From Clostridiales bacterium (GTDB lineage Bacteria; Bacillota; Clostridia; TANB77; CAG-508), in the NCBI GenBank assembly GCA_019419955.1, contig JAHZIB010000010.1, positions 1 to 46,682 of the forward strand: a DNA stretch of 46,682 nt. The letters run 5' to 3'. The position numbers were made by a program, and so were the translations under genes. Below are positions 1 to 9,282 of this stretch, piece by piece. Every line of letters begins with the position of its first letter. The stretch's first letter is position 1. The notes beneath the pieces are model-generated. The model was not told where the DNA came from and searched no databases. It saw only the letters and a program-made list of their open reading frames with translations.

Positions 1-24
1 GAACAAGTTTTCTCTATTCTCTTG

Positions 25-44
25 CTCTCTCTCTCTCTCTCTCT
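25..44. repeat. (CT)10 microsatellite
   Basis: Ten uninterrupted CT units. I see no gene that needs them. On the minus strand they would fall in a short Arg/Glu-rich reading frame of about 29 codons that I cannot support as a gene. Confidence 0.8.
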
Positions 45-134
45 TACAGCCATGCTGGTTCTATTGATTTCGTTTTTTCTCATTTTGTATCTCTTTTCCA
101 TCTTTTATCACATTCCTTTCTTGAGGCACAAATT

Positions 135-259
135 GGTTGGAAAAGAATTAAATTTTGAGCAGTCAAAACGAGTTTAAAATTTATGAGGCGTACTCTGTGT
201 ACGTTGATTAAATTTTAAATGAAGTTTGACAACGTCAAAATTGTAATTATTTTTCAACC
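135..259. repeat. Long imperfect inverted repeat (about 60-bp arms)
   Basis: Arms 135-193 and 199-259 flank a 5-base centre (tctgt). Both arms start GGTTG and end GTAC at the loop, and share AATTTTGA, GTCAAA and TTTAAAATTT at matching positions. About three quarters of positions pair. No gene overlaps it. It could be a miniature mobile element, a REP-like repeat or a long hairpin RNA; the sequence alone does not decide. Confidence 0.6.
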
Positions 260-382
260 TTTATCTCTTTGTTCATGCTAATTTTATACTATTTTTATTT
301 TTTTGACAAGTACTTTTTTTATTTTTCTCAACTCAAAGTTACAGGATAATATTTTTTATAGAAAGCATGTCATAGGGCGAAA

Positions 383-452
383 GTTCTAGATAAAATCGTC
401 TCGCTTTGTCCCAATAGAGCTTCCTGTTCTTCTCGCCAATTTTATCTAGAAC
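383..452. repeat. Inverted repeat with 16-bp arms
   Basis: GTTCTAGATAAAATCG (383-398) pairs with CAATTTTATCTAGAAC (437-452) with one mismatch, around a 38-base loop that is GC-richer than its surroundings. It lies just upstream of the tRNA promoter. It may be a structured RNA or a remnant; I do not recognise it. Confidence 0.5.
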
Positions 453-526
453 ATCCTTGCACGGACTTGAAGTTTAATATAAACCATTATCTTGTAACAT
501 TTCGGAAAAAAAGTTTATCACAACTA

Positions 527-555
527 TTGACTTTTAAGTTGTTTTTTGCTATTAT
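527..555 (+). promoter_or_regulatory. Sigma-A promoter for the tRNA genes
   Basis: TTGACT (527-532), a 17-bp spacer and TATTAT (550-555). This puts the transcription start near 562, just before the tRNA-Gly gene. Confidence 0.6.
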
Positions 556-578
556 AATAATTGTTCTGTGAATGAAAT

Positions 579-654
579 GCGGGAATAGCTCAGTTGATAG
601 AGCGCTGCCTTGCCAAGGCAGAGGTCGCGGGTTTGAGCCCCGTTTCCCGCTCCA
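579..654 (+). tRNA. tRNA-Gly (anticodon GCC)
   Basis: Full cloverleaf. The acceptor stem is GCGGGAA/TTCCCGC, the D arm contains AGCTCAGTTGATAGAGC, the anticodon stem-loop CTGCCTTGCCAAGGCAG gives anticodon GCC, and the T arm contains GGGTTTGAGCCCC. The discriminator is T and CCA is encoded (652-654). Confidence 0.97.
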
Positions 655-866
655 TTTTTTATTAAATAGGAAATTATAATAAAAATTTCCTGAACGACAA
701 GCTGAATTTTTTTGGCTGTTTAAACAAAACTTAGGCATGTATTTATCCGTTGTTTCAGTAAATGCCCTTTATTACATAAGAGTTTCAAAATTTTGCTATA
801 AAATAGTACTATTTTCAATCCACGTGCATATATATATTGTGTAAAGACATTTATTAAATTTAATTT

Positions 867-940
<74 letters not shown>

Positions 941-1014
941 ATTTGAATAAGTTTATACAGTTATTAGAAAATGATATCAAATATCACAGAAAAAAGACTG
1001 GTTCAAAGTCAATA

Positions 1015-1056
1015 GTTGGGGTAGAACATGATAAAAGTGTTCTGCACCAGCTTTTT
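1015..1056 (+). terminator. Rho-independent terminator of the tRNA unit
   Basis: A stem of about 14 bp pairs GTTGGGGTAGAACA with TGTTCTGCACCAGC (two G-U pairs, one mismatch), followed by CTTTTT. It lies 75 bases after tRNA-Cys on the same strand. Confidence 0.8.
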
Positions 1057-1201
1057 AAATGGGATTAAATAAGACGCATAAAAATCAGCAAAAATATGAC
1101 TTTTTAGGCATCTCAAATAAACCAATTGCTTAAATTGGTAATATATGGCAACTATGTGTATATAGTATATATTTCACATTGACATAAGCATAATTCTCGC
1201 T

Positions 1202-2506
1202 TTAAAGTTTGTAAAATTCTACCTTAGCCATAATTTCAAGCATCTGTATAAGATAGTCCATCATCCCCTTTTTAGCAATCTTCTCTTTATTACATATATT
1301 TAAAACATCTATGGTTTTTCTATTTACCAAGACTTTCATATTTCCTATAATTTGATTTTCATCTACAGGTGCCTCTAAATAAAAAATACTACTAAACTCT
1401 ACTTCCACCTTATCTTTCTCATTCTTCATTACAGCCATTCTATCAAATTTCATGTCTTCTAAATACAATTTAACGTATTCTTTCAAGCCTTTGTTCACAT
1501 ATATTCTACCCTCATTTATATTAATCCACTGCTCAAATTTTTCTTCTACTATATCCTTTATATTTATAACCTCAAAATTTCTATTTGCATATTCAATCAA
1601 TTTAATTGTATCAGAAGTTCTAATTTTAGTCGTATTCGCTCCAATAACCACAGTAATAATATCTAACTCTCCTCTTTTACAAGCTCCCACCAAACATCTT
1701 CCTGCTCCATTTGTAAAACCTGTTTTTACACCATATACACCAGATATACTTCCTAGTAATTGATTAGTATTATTAATAGACTTAGGGTATCCATTTATAT
1801 TAATTGTTGTGAGTTTAGTAGAAACTATTTCTCTAAACCTATCTATTTTTAAAGCATAATCTGCCATTTTAGCAAGCTCATATGCAGTTGTATAATGTCC
1901 CTCATTATCTAGCCCATGGGGCACAACAAAATGCGAATTAGTAAGTCCCATCTGCTTTGCTTTCTCATTCATCATATTTGCAAAACCTTCTACACTTCCT
2001 CCAACGTGTATAGCAAGTGCCACTGCTGCATCATTGCCAGAACGTAACATTAAGCCATAAAGTAAATCATTCACAGTTATCTTATCATTCTTTTTTAAGC
2101 CCAATCTTGAGCCCCCTATTCCGGCAGCCTTTGAATTTATTGTTACTGTCTCTGTCAAATCTGCATTCTCTAAGACAATAATAGCTGTCATAATCTTCGT
2201 CGTAGATGCCATCGGTGTTTGCTTGTTTCCATTTTTCTCATAAATAATTTCTCCTGAGGCCCTATCATAAATCAATGCTATTCTGGAATTAATTTCCATT
2301 TCCTCCGCATCAGCACTGGTTGCAACAGCCTCTTTCTCTATCCCCTTTGTATCTACCTTTTCATCTTCTACATTTTCTTGTACAGAATTTTCATTTAATC
2401 TACCAACCTCTAATTTACTCGCATATGCTTTGTTCATTTGCGTAAAACACACCACCAAAGTCAAAAAGACTGTAAACAAAGCAAACTTAATTCCAAATTT
2501 TCTCAT
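1202..2506 (-). CDS. D-alanyl-D-alanine carboxypeptidase (DacF/PBP5 type)
   Basis: A 434-aa exported serine peptidase that trims the terminal D-Ala from peptidoglycan stem peptides. A signal peptide (about residues 1-29, hydrophobic core then AYA-S) is followed by a Glu-rich linker. The catalytic domain carries STTK (Ser101, Lys104), SGN (156-158) and KTG (261-263), the three motifs of penicillin-binding proteins. The C-terminal ~130 residues fit the PBP5 beta-domain plus a weakly amphipathic tail. The RBS is GAAGGTGA. It lies downstream of the type IV secretion-like cluster, separated from the 2630 gene by a REP-like hairpin, so it may be an ordinary cell-wall gene rather than part of the machine. 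Confidence 0.95.
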   Translation of the reverse strand: MRKFGIKFALFTVFLTLVVCFTQMNKAYASKLEVGRLNENSVQENVEDEKVDTKGIEKEAVATSADAEEMEINSRIALIYDRASGEIIYEKNGNKQTPMASTTKIMTAIIVLENADLTETVTINSKAAGIGGSRLGLKKNDKITVNDLLYGLMLRSGNDAAVALAIHVGGSVEGFANMMNEKAKQMGLTNSHFVVPHGLDNEGHYTTAYELAKMADYALKIDRFREIVSTKLTTININGYPKSINNTNQLLGSISGVYGVKTGFTNGAGRCLVGACKRGELDIITVVIGANTTKIRTSDTIKLIEYANRNFEVINIKDIVEEKFEQWININEGRIYVNKGLKEYVKLYLEDMKFDRMAVMKNEKDKVEVEFSSIFYLEAPVDENQIIGNMKVLVNRKTIDVLNICNKEKIAKKGMMDYLIQMLEIMAKVEFYKL

Positions 2507-2557
2507 ACAAAATCACCTTCTAAATTATATTGCTATAAAGTAACTTTTATTCTTTCC

Positions 2558-2621
2558 TACGAAATAGGAACACTTCTCTTTTCGCAATTCCTTGCAAATT
2601 TAGAAATGTCCCTATTTCGTA
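2558..2621. repeat. REP-like inverted repeat, also a possible terminator
   Basis: TACGAAATAGGAACACTTCT (2558-2577) pairs with AGAAATGTCCCTATTTCGTA (2602-2621), 18 of 20 positions. The half-motif recurs once each at 27585-27602 and 41770-41786. It sits 8 bases past the stop of the 2630 gene and may stop its transcription. Confidence 0.7.
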
Positions 2622-2629
2622 ATTTATTC

Positions 2630-3964
2630 TTACAGTCCTCTTGTTGGTTCTCCATATTCTTCAGCATATTCATCATGAATATTATCTATAATTTCATCAG
2701 GTGTTTTTCCAGTACCTTCATTATATCTCTTTGTAAAATCCTCTGGCGAAACATGGTCTTTTTCCGCCTCTCTTCTAAGAGTTGTCTTTGTTCCATTCTC
2801 TAAAACAATTATATCATCTGGAGTAAGCATATCATTTGATGCAGTATCATCAATATTTTGCATTCTTGTTTCTCCATCTCTGTCTATTTCTGGTTTGGCT
2901 CTGTCAATTTCATCTTCCATATTAGTATTTTTGCTCTTATCCATAAACTCCCTCACTCCATTTGTAGTAGCCCTCATATTCCTTGTTTCAATTGGTGCAG
3001 AAACATATCTAGTTTTCTTATCCTCGCTAAGTTCAGCCCTAACATAATCGACCTCTATGGTTCCATATTGTCCCACTTTAACTGAAAGTAACTCCTCTTG
3101 CCCATTCATTGAATTTCTACCATTAATTCTTACCATCCCTGCAACTTGTTCCTCTTCTACAACGCTTCCATCTCTACTATTTATTGATGTTACAGTTTGA
3201 CCAGTTGTTGTCCCCTGAGTATTTTCTAAGCTATCAATATTTTGAATTTGTCCATTCTTATCAATTCCTACAAATGAGAACTTGCCACTTTGGCCTTTTC
3301 CAGCATCAGAATATACCACTCCAACCTTCACAATACCCTTTTGTTTGATTTCAGGTATCATGTCAGCTAAGGTCTCTGTTTGAGTAACCTTAACGCTTGG
3401 GTCTAACTCCTGTTTATTAGTCATTCTTTCAAATTCTATATTCTGATCTGTTTGAAGTTCTGAATATGAATTAATATTTTTACTACCAATAATTTTGGAA
3501 ATTTTTTCCAAATCCCTCTTATTTTCTTCGATTGTTAATTCCTCTTTATTTAACTCCAAATCATCTTTGCTCAATTCTTTTGGTAGTTCAAATTCAGCAT
3601 TTTCTAATTTCAATGTTTCAAAATACTTTTCATCTATCTCCTTCAAGCTCTCTATATATGATGGCTCAAACTGAACCTTCCCTGTCTCATCTACTAAAGC
3701 TATTAAGTTTGAATCTTCATCATATATTTCATAAACTATTCTTTCTCTTTGATCATCTCGCTCTTGTTTTTTAGTTTCTTCTCCTTTATCTTTTAGCTTT
3801 ATAATATATGCATCCTCTATGCCAAGAGTTGTATTGTTAAATTTAAACTCATGGTAATAACCTATATTGTCAATTTCTTGTTCACTTTCTTTTAACCTTT
3901 CTCCTATGACATTTTTTATTTTTAGCATGTTATCAATTATTTGTTGTCTTTTTTTATCCTTCAT
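2630..3964 (-). CDS. Unknown acidic soluble protein, downstream end of the secretion cluster
   Basis: 444 aa, not recognised. It has no signal peptide or membrane segment and is rich in Glu, Asp, Lys and Asn. The N-terminal third is helical and charged. The centre (about residues 210-320) reads as beta-rich, with repeated G-x-I/V segments. The tail is very acidic. The start is placed at MKDKK, 12 bases inside the longest frame, because GGAGGT lies 7 bases before that ATG. The 5' leader is a structured element shared with the 20544 gene (see 3965-4118). Position and orientation suggest it belongs with the secretion-like cluster, possibly as a cytoplasmic factor or substrate; that is inference only. 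Confidence 0.75.
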   Translation of the reverse strand: MKDKKRQQIIDNMLKIKNVIGERLKESEQEIDNIGYYHEFKFNNTTLGIEDAYIIKLKDKGEETKKQERDDQRERIVYEIYDEDSNLIALVDETGKVQFEPSYIESLKEIDEKYFETLKLENAEFELPKELSKDDLELNKEELTIEENKRDLEKISKIIGSKNINSYSELQTDQNIEFERMTNKQELDPSVKVTQTETLADMIPEIKQKGIVKVGVVYSDAGKGQSGKFSFVGIDKNGQIQNIDSLENTQGTTTGQTVTSINSRDGSVVEEEQVAGMVRINGRNSMNGQEELLSVKVGQYGTIEVDYVRAELSEDKKTRYVSAPIETRNMRATTNGVREFMDKSKNTNMEDEIDRAKPEIDRDGETRMQNIDDTASNDMLTPDDIIVLENGTKTTLRREAEKDHVSPEDFTKRYNEGTGKTPDEIIDNIHDEYAEEYGEPTRGL

Positions 3965-4118
3965 TTTGACCTCCATTCAAGCGATTTTATGCTCTAACAA
4001 AAATTTTATTTAATAACCTATTAAATTTGTGAGAATGTTAGAGGTTAAAATCCCATTATCTCAAAATTGTTAGAATCCTTAGATAGCGATTATATATGTT
4101 AGTGTAAAAAACTTGTTT
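3965..4118 (-). promoter_or_regulatory. Structured mRNA leader, copy 1
   Basis: It shares most of its length with 20545-20690: the RBS block AATGGAGGT, a small hairpin before it, GTTAGAG, AACCTCTAAC, an ATCTCAAAATT segment and a T-rich far end. On the mRNA strand, AACCTCTAAC can pair with the downstream GTTAGAG, or its ACCTC with the GGAGGT ribosome site, so the leader could switch RBS access. It is not a class I recognise. Confidence 0.55.
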
Positions 4119-4487
4119 TTTTTTTTGCTATTATTTCATTAATATTATATCATTTATTTTGTAAAATTTCATTATAAATATAAAAATAATGGAAGTAGAT
4201 TCAATATGTAACCTTCAATTATTAAATTTCTATCGCAAGCAAATCTGCTAAAATATTTGAAATTAAACAATATTTTTTTACTTACTTGCGATAATATACA
4301 ATTATAATTAACGTACTAATATAAATTTGAAACCATATAACAAACGACTCGAGATAATTCGGCTTACTTTTGATTCTCTCTATCTTCTTCCATTTTTTTC
4401 CAACAAATATCTGCCTGAGTTTCAATGCTATTAACAGTGCTTTTTAAAGAGCTATTAATGTCTTAGCAATTCTATAACTTTTATTCG
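4119..4487. other. Gene-free stretch with a long hairpin
   Basis: No convincing gene. TATCGCAAG (4231-4239) pairs with CTTGCGATA (4285-4293) around a long AT-rich loop. A 33-codon frame on the minus strand (about 4360-4460) has no start or RBS and was not called. Confidence 0.4.
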
Positions 4488-5828
4488 TTAAACATTGAAT
4501 GACATTACAAAATTTGTTCCATCTGTCAATTTTACAATAAAGTCTTTAGTAATTGCTTGACTAGATGCATTGTTTTTGTCTTTTATTGTTACTGTGTATA
4601 TATGAAGGTCGCCACTGTTTTGGTATCCTGTAACTTGTATATCATTTTGCTCATATAAGTTTTTGTTCCAGTAATCTTCAAAATCCTCCAAAGTTTTGAA
4701 ATTATTTTGCTTAAATGTCTCGTCTAATTTGCTATATATAAAATTATAGTTTCTTTTATTCATTGCTTCTGTCACTTTATTTATATTAAGTAATCCTTTG
4801 TCTGCATCACTTGAGCTATTATATGTTTCTGTAAACTGTGGTATATCTACTGTATATGTATCTAACATTACTGAATAGTTCATCACATCTTTCTCATTAA
4901 ATATATAATAGTTTCCATATTGATCTATACAAACATATTGTGTATATCCATCAAAATTGTTTGATTGATATTGATGTAATGTAATAGTTAAAATAGTATT
5001 TCTATTTTTATTTATATATTTTATAAAGCCTTCTAAATCTGTAAATCTTTTCTCCCTATATTCCTCATCTAATCTACTAAATGCTGCTTCTGGTTTACTT
5101 AACATCATTTTCTTAAATGTATCTAAATAGTCGTTACTTACATATTGCTCGTTAGCGGTTATATAATCAACTGTATTATCTGCATTCTGTTTAATCGGTT
5201 GCAATTCTTCAGTTCCTAAATCTACATTTTGTATATTATCTACTTCTGCAATAGGTTCTATAGAAAATGTATTATTATTTAAATCTAGATTTACAATTAG
5301 ATAAATTTTTTGTAGTATATTATATTGCAAATCTGTAATATATCCACTTATTGCATATTTATATAAGTTCTCGCTTCCCCTATATTTTACTTCAAGTGGT
5401 ACAAAGAGTGCTTTGCTGTCAATCTTTTTAATGAATTTATCAATATTGTCTTTTGTAATATTATTATTTTGAATATATGAAGTACTTAGTAGATTATATA
5501 TTTTGTCATTTTCGTCATATAGCTTTGTCATTTCATTATTGTCATTATATCCATAGTAGATAGAGTTTCTTGTATTTATTATATCTAAATATGAATATAC
5601 ACTCTGTTTAACTATATAAAACTTTTCCCTTGCCTCTACTTTAGACATTTTTTCTTCTTCAATTTGGTCTGTCATCTCAATTATGTTTTGTTCTTTAGAA
5701 TCTATTTGAGTTCCTTGTTCTTGTTGGTTCGTTAAAACAATTGCAAATACTATAAGAACAATCACAAGTATAACAGCAAATATAATTATTAATTTTTTTA
5801 AAAGACTTTTATCCATGTATATTCTCAT
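4488..5828 (-). CDS. Membrane-anchored protein with NTF2-like repeats (possible VirB8-like component)
   Basis: 446 aa. A short cytoplasmic N-terminus precedes one membrane segment (about residues 10-32, LLKKLIIIFAVILVIVLIV) and a large extracytoplasmic region. Two regions (about 235-275 and 350-400) repeat the pattern of a small alpha/beta NTF2-like fold: AFSRLDEEYREKRFTDLEGF and FIYSKLDETFKQNNFKTLED. A related stretch occurs in the 10251 gene. In type IV systems VirB8 and TcpC-like proteins have this topology (one helix plus an NTF2-like domain), so an assembly or channel role is plausible. The start could also be the in-frame ATG at 5816. A 277-bp gap separates it from the upstream hydrolase gene. 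Confidence 0.75.
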   Translation of the reverse strand: MRIYMDKSLLKKLIIIFAVILVIVLIVFAIVLTNQQEQGTQIDSKEQNIIEMTDQIEEEKMSKVEAREKFYIVKQSVYSYLDIINTRNSIYYGYNDNNEMTKLYDENDKIYNLLSTSYIQNNNITKDNIDKFIKKIDSKALFVPLEVKYRGSENLYKYAISGYITDLQYNILQKIYLIVNLDLNNNTFSIEPIAEVDNIQNVDLGTEELQPIKQNADNTVDYITANEQYVSNDYLDTFKKMMLSKPEAAFSRLDEEYREKRFTDLEGFIKYINKNRNTILTITLHQYQSNNFDGYTQYVCIDQYGNYYIFNEKDVMNYSVMLDTYTVDIPQFTETYNSSSDADKGLLNINKVTEAMNKRNYNFIYSKLDETFKQNNFKTLEDFEDYWNKNLYEQNDIQVTGYQNSGDLHIYTVTIKDKNNASSQAITKDFIVKLTDGTNFVMSFNV

Positions 5829-6062
5829 TCCTTCCTATCTTTATATGTTATAAGTTAATTGATATATTCAATTAAAGTTTGCATAGGGAGATGCCAATTA
5901 AAAATTTCACAAATTTTATAAACATCATTTTAAGAAAATTTTTAATGGAACTTACGTTGCAAGACAAGTATATTTTAAAATCATTATCCTGTAACCTTTA
6001 TTTCGCAAACCTGCAAAATGTATATTTCATAAATTCTTCCTATTACATTACATATAATTCTA

Positions 6063-6099
6063 ACTTACGTAATAGAATATTCCATTCTATCACGTAAGT
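6063..6099 (-). terminator. Hairpin after the triple-hydrolase gene
   Basis: ACTTACGTAATAGAAT pairs with ATTCTATCACGTAAGT with one mismatch and a 5-base loop. It starts 7 bases past the stop codon at 6106. No U-tract follows, so it may be an mRNA 3'-end stabiliser rather than a true terminator. Confidence 0.5.
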
Positions 6100-6105
6100 A
6101 TTATA

Positions 6106-9100
6106 TTATCCTACAATTCTAACAATATATGCATTTCTTTGTTGGAAATATGATATAGTTCTTGTTCTTCCGTTAAAGCCTCCACTGCTGTTTAATACCT
6201 CTGGCACACCTTTTACTTGCACATTATTGCCAGAAACATTATATGCTATGACAACATGATAGTCAGACCTATATTGTATTATATCTCCTGGTTGTACTTG
6301 ATTCATATCATATATTAACTCGACTTGTATTCCTACACTGTTAAAATCTTTCTTTGACAATGCTGGGTTTGTACGAGCCCATATTTTTTCTCCTCCAGCG
6401 CATTGAGTATATCCAGCTTGAAGCAGACATTCTTGAACATATGAACTACAAGACAATGTTCTTTTGCTGCTATTTGCTATAGGGAATGTGTAATCATTGT
6501 AATCAGATGCACTATATGTATAATTATTAGCCACCAAATATTGTGCTACAGCATCTGCTGCTTGTAACAGTGAACTTACACTACCTGAGCTCATTTGCTT
6601 TCCATGAAATTGATTATAGTATTCTCTTGCCCAATATTTTCTTTTATCTAATGCTAAAACACCTGGACGTTCAAATGTATAGCAAAATGCTACCGCTGCA
6701 TCTTCTGGACTTGTTGCATTTTCCCAATCTTCTCTAGTATAGCCATGAGCATTTTGAAAATTGTATGTTGCATATCCGTTTGCTCCTTCTCCTGTCATCT
6801 CTGCTATCAAAAATTCTATTTGAGTATTTACATCTGTCCAGCTAACACCCTTAGAGGCTGCATACGCTTCTAATGCATCCCTTCTTCCAAAAGACCATTG
6901 TATTAAACCTATACCTTCTCCCGAACCACCTTCTATTGCAGATGGATTAAACCCAGCAGATTCAACATGTACATTTCCCATCACGCCTGCCACGGCATAT
7001 TCGCTAAATCCTACATTTCTTAATGCAAACCATAATTTTTCTTGAATTGTGCTACCATATATTCCACCTAAACTTGCTACTGTGTTAAAGCTACCAGGTT
7101 CAAATATGCTTAGGTCTAATGAAGTTACACCAAAATTTGAGCCTGTTGCTTTATAAATTAAATACTTAGTAAGGTCTACCATATCTGCTGTTCGTTCATT
7201 ATTCTCTAATATGTTAAATAACCAATCAGGTGCACTTAATATATTATTCTTCACTTCATTATAATTAAATAGTAATTTTACAAAATTTTCATCTTCATCA
7301 TCAAGATTAGTCTTTTCTCGAATATTCGCTGGTGATGATATATATTCATTACCTTCTACCATAGTTGTACTTGTTATTGTACCTCCTCCTGAATATGGCT
7401 GTGTTCCTGAGCTTGTCTCCTGTCTATCTTTCTTCTGATATGTAAATTCCTGTGTATACTCCACTATCCACACATCTGCTTTTGTTAACCTAATATCCAA
7501 TGTGTTTGTTGTGTTTATTATTGTATCCTTCCTCCAATACGATACTTGCTCTTCTACTACCTTGTCTCCCTGTTGGCGTGTAACTGTTTTTTCATAATCA
7601 TACCTAGTTATATCTGTAACTTTAGTAACATTATCATGTATTGTCACTTCTATTTCACTATCATATACTAAACTTGCCACATCTAATGCAAATTTTTTGT
7701 CTCTGCCTGTCACTAGCCATGACCATAAGTAATCAAATGGCATTGTATATGCTCTTACAGCCTGTTGATAATTTACTAATTGGGTAGTCATTGTAGAATT
7801 CGTAACATTTACTGTTGCTACAGAAGGATCATTCGATTCAACTATCTGCTGAGTTTCTGACCATGTTGCAACTACAACATAGTACTTACTTGTTCCCATG
7901 TTAAGTCCATACTCTCCTGAAACTGTTCCGCCACCACCATTTAATATTGCATTTTCTATATTTGTTTTTAACTGTTCATAGTTTGTAGGATGCAAGCCAT
8001 CATTTGCAAACATATTATTTACACCTGCGCCACTTGTATCTACATAGCCTGCTGATGTATCAATAAATTTCACACCTGCTTTTCCACTACAATAACTTTC
8101 AATCTCACTATTATATTTGGATATGTTCTGGTTCATTTCATTATAATTAATAGTTGTGTAATTACTTGTTACAGGAAGCACTCTTTGAATATATATTGTT
8201 TTTCCTGGATATCTACTTATTAACTCATCAATTAGCTGTTTCATTTGACTTGTTTGAGAAGTATTGTTTACACCAAGCATAACACATACTGCTTGTATAT
8301 TATCTGAGTCTATAGGTAAACTGTTAATATTTTCCAACCAGTATGAGGGGCTGACTCCTACTTTTGCCATAAATGTAGCACCTGGAATTAAGCCAGAATT
8401 ATTCAAACCAACTGTTATTGAGTCCCCTATAAATAAAACATTACTTAATGAACTAACTCCACTTCCAGCATTTGTATCCTCTGTTGCTCCAGTTTCAGTT
8501 TCATCTGCATCTTCTCCAATAGTAGTATTCGCTGAATTTTGTTCATCTACTACATTTGTAGTTCCTTCTGTATTGCCAGAACCAGTTGTCCCATTATTTG
8601 TGTTAAATGCAGCTTCATTTTTTTTAATTGTAAAATGAGTTAAAGCATTTTTTCTTGCTTCTTCACTTCCAGTAGCATTATATTCTTGTATCCAACCATT
8701 AAATTTATCTGGGTTAGCATACTTCATTGTTACTGGGTCTTTGCCATCTTCCATAGCTCTTTTAAATTTTATTATACCAAATGTCTGGTTAGAATTAACA
8801 TCTCTGTTGATTTTATCCCAATCTATTGGCTCATCTGGTTCAGGTCTTGTATCTGGATAGTTGGTAATTATCTCTGCATTCATTAGCTCTAATAATTCAC
8901 TTGGTCCACTCAAAAATTCTGTTATATTACTATTGTTTTTTAGCAATTCGTCCCATAACTCCTGTGCTGTCATGCTTGTTGTTATAGTACCGTCTTCTGC
9001 AATTTCAACTTCTGAAGTATATTGGCTCGCTGCATAAGGTGTGTTTGACCAATCTCCTTCTTTTCGTTCAGCATCTTGTATGGTATCGAGAAAAGTCATA

Positions 9101-9231
9101 CCTGAAAGCAGAACTACTAACAGTAGAATAATAAATATAATCGGTAAAATTTTAATAAGCATAATTCTTCCTATAGTCTTTACAGCCATTTTTATACGTT
9201 TTCTAATTTCTTCACTTGTGTTGTTTGCCAT
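6106..9231 (-). CDS. Membrane-anchored triple hydrolase: SGNH + phage-tail-lysozyme + NlpC/P60-like
   Basis: 1041 aa. One membrane helix (about residues 20-46) tethers an extracytoplasmic enzyme. Residues ~265-435 form an SGNH/GDSL hydrolase: FIGDSITVG with Ser271, GVNN, and DGLHP with Asp411 and His414, suggesting ester or acetyl removal. Residues ~735-870 match the phage tail lysozyme family (GVMGNVHVESAGFNP, GLIQWSFGRR), a muramidase-like fold. The C-terminus (~905-1041) is NlpC/P60-like: CSSYVQECL with Cys929 as nucleophile, then GDIIQY and YHVVIAYN with His992. The middle (~440-735) is unassigned. In type IV systems VirB1/TcpI-like hydrolases open the wall for the channel; this position in the cluster fits that. 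The RBS is GGGGAA. The SGNH domain in such a protein is unusual. Confidence 0.9.
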   Translation of the reverse strand: MANNTSEEIRKRIKMAVKTIGRIMLIKILPIIFIILLLVVLLSGMTFLDTIQDAERKEGDWSNTPYAASQYTSEVEIAEDGTITTSMTAQELWDELLKNNSNITEFLSGPSELLELMNAEIITNYPDTRPEPDEPIDWDKINRDVNSNQTFGIIKFKRAMEDGKDPVTMKYANPDKFNGWIQEYNATGSEEARKNALTHFTIKKNEAAFNTNNGTTGSGNTEGTTNVVDEQNSANTTIGEDADETETGATEDTNAGSGVSSLSNVLFIGDSITVGLNNSGLIPGATFMAKVGVSPSYWLENINSLPIDSDNIQAVCVMLGVNNTSQTSQMKQLIDELISRYPGKTIYIQRVLPVTSNYTTINYNEMNQNISKYNSEIESYCSGKAGVKFIDTSAGYVDTSGAGVNNMFANDGLHPTNYEQLKTNIENAILNGGGGTVSGEYGLNMGTSKYYVVVATWSETQQIVESNDPSVATVNVTNSTMTTQLVNYQQAVRAYTMPFDYLWSWLVTGRDKKFALDVASLVYDSEIEVTIHDNVTKVTDITRYDYEKTVTRQQGDKVVEEQVSYWRKDTIINTTNTLDIRLTKADVWIVEYTQEFTYQKKDRQETSSGTQPYSGGGTITSTTMVEGNEYISSPANIREKTNLDDEDENFVKLLFNYNEVKNNILSAPDWLFNILENNERTADMVDLTKYLIYKATGSNFGVTSLDLSIFEPGSFNTVASLGGIYGSTIQEKLWFALRNVGFSEYAVAGVMGNVHVESAGFNPSAIEGGSGEGIGLIQWSFGRRDALEAYAASKGVSWTDVNTQIEFLIAEMTGEGANGYATYNFQNAHGYTREDWENATSPEDAAVAFCYTFERPGVLALDKRKYWAREYYNQFHGKQMSSGSVSSLLQAADAVAQYLVANNYTYSASDYNDYTFPIANSSKRTLSCSSYVQECLLQAGYTQCAGGEKIWARTNPALSKKDFNSVGIQVELIYDMNQVQPGDIIQYRSDYHVVIAYNVSGNNVQVKGVPEVLNSSGGFNGRTRTISYFQQRNAYIVRIVG

Positions 9232-9282
9232 GTTCTTATTCCCCTTCTTTATTATATATATAATTTTTTACCAAAATTTTAT

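Noticed and set aside
4356..4460. 33-codon minus-strand frame ending in MEEDRENQK
   Set aside because: No start codon or RBS; the composition looks plausible but there is too little to call even a pseudogene.
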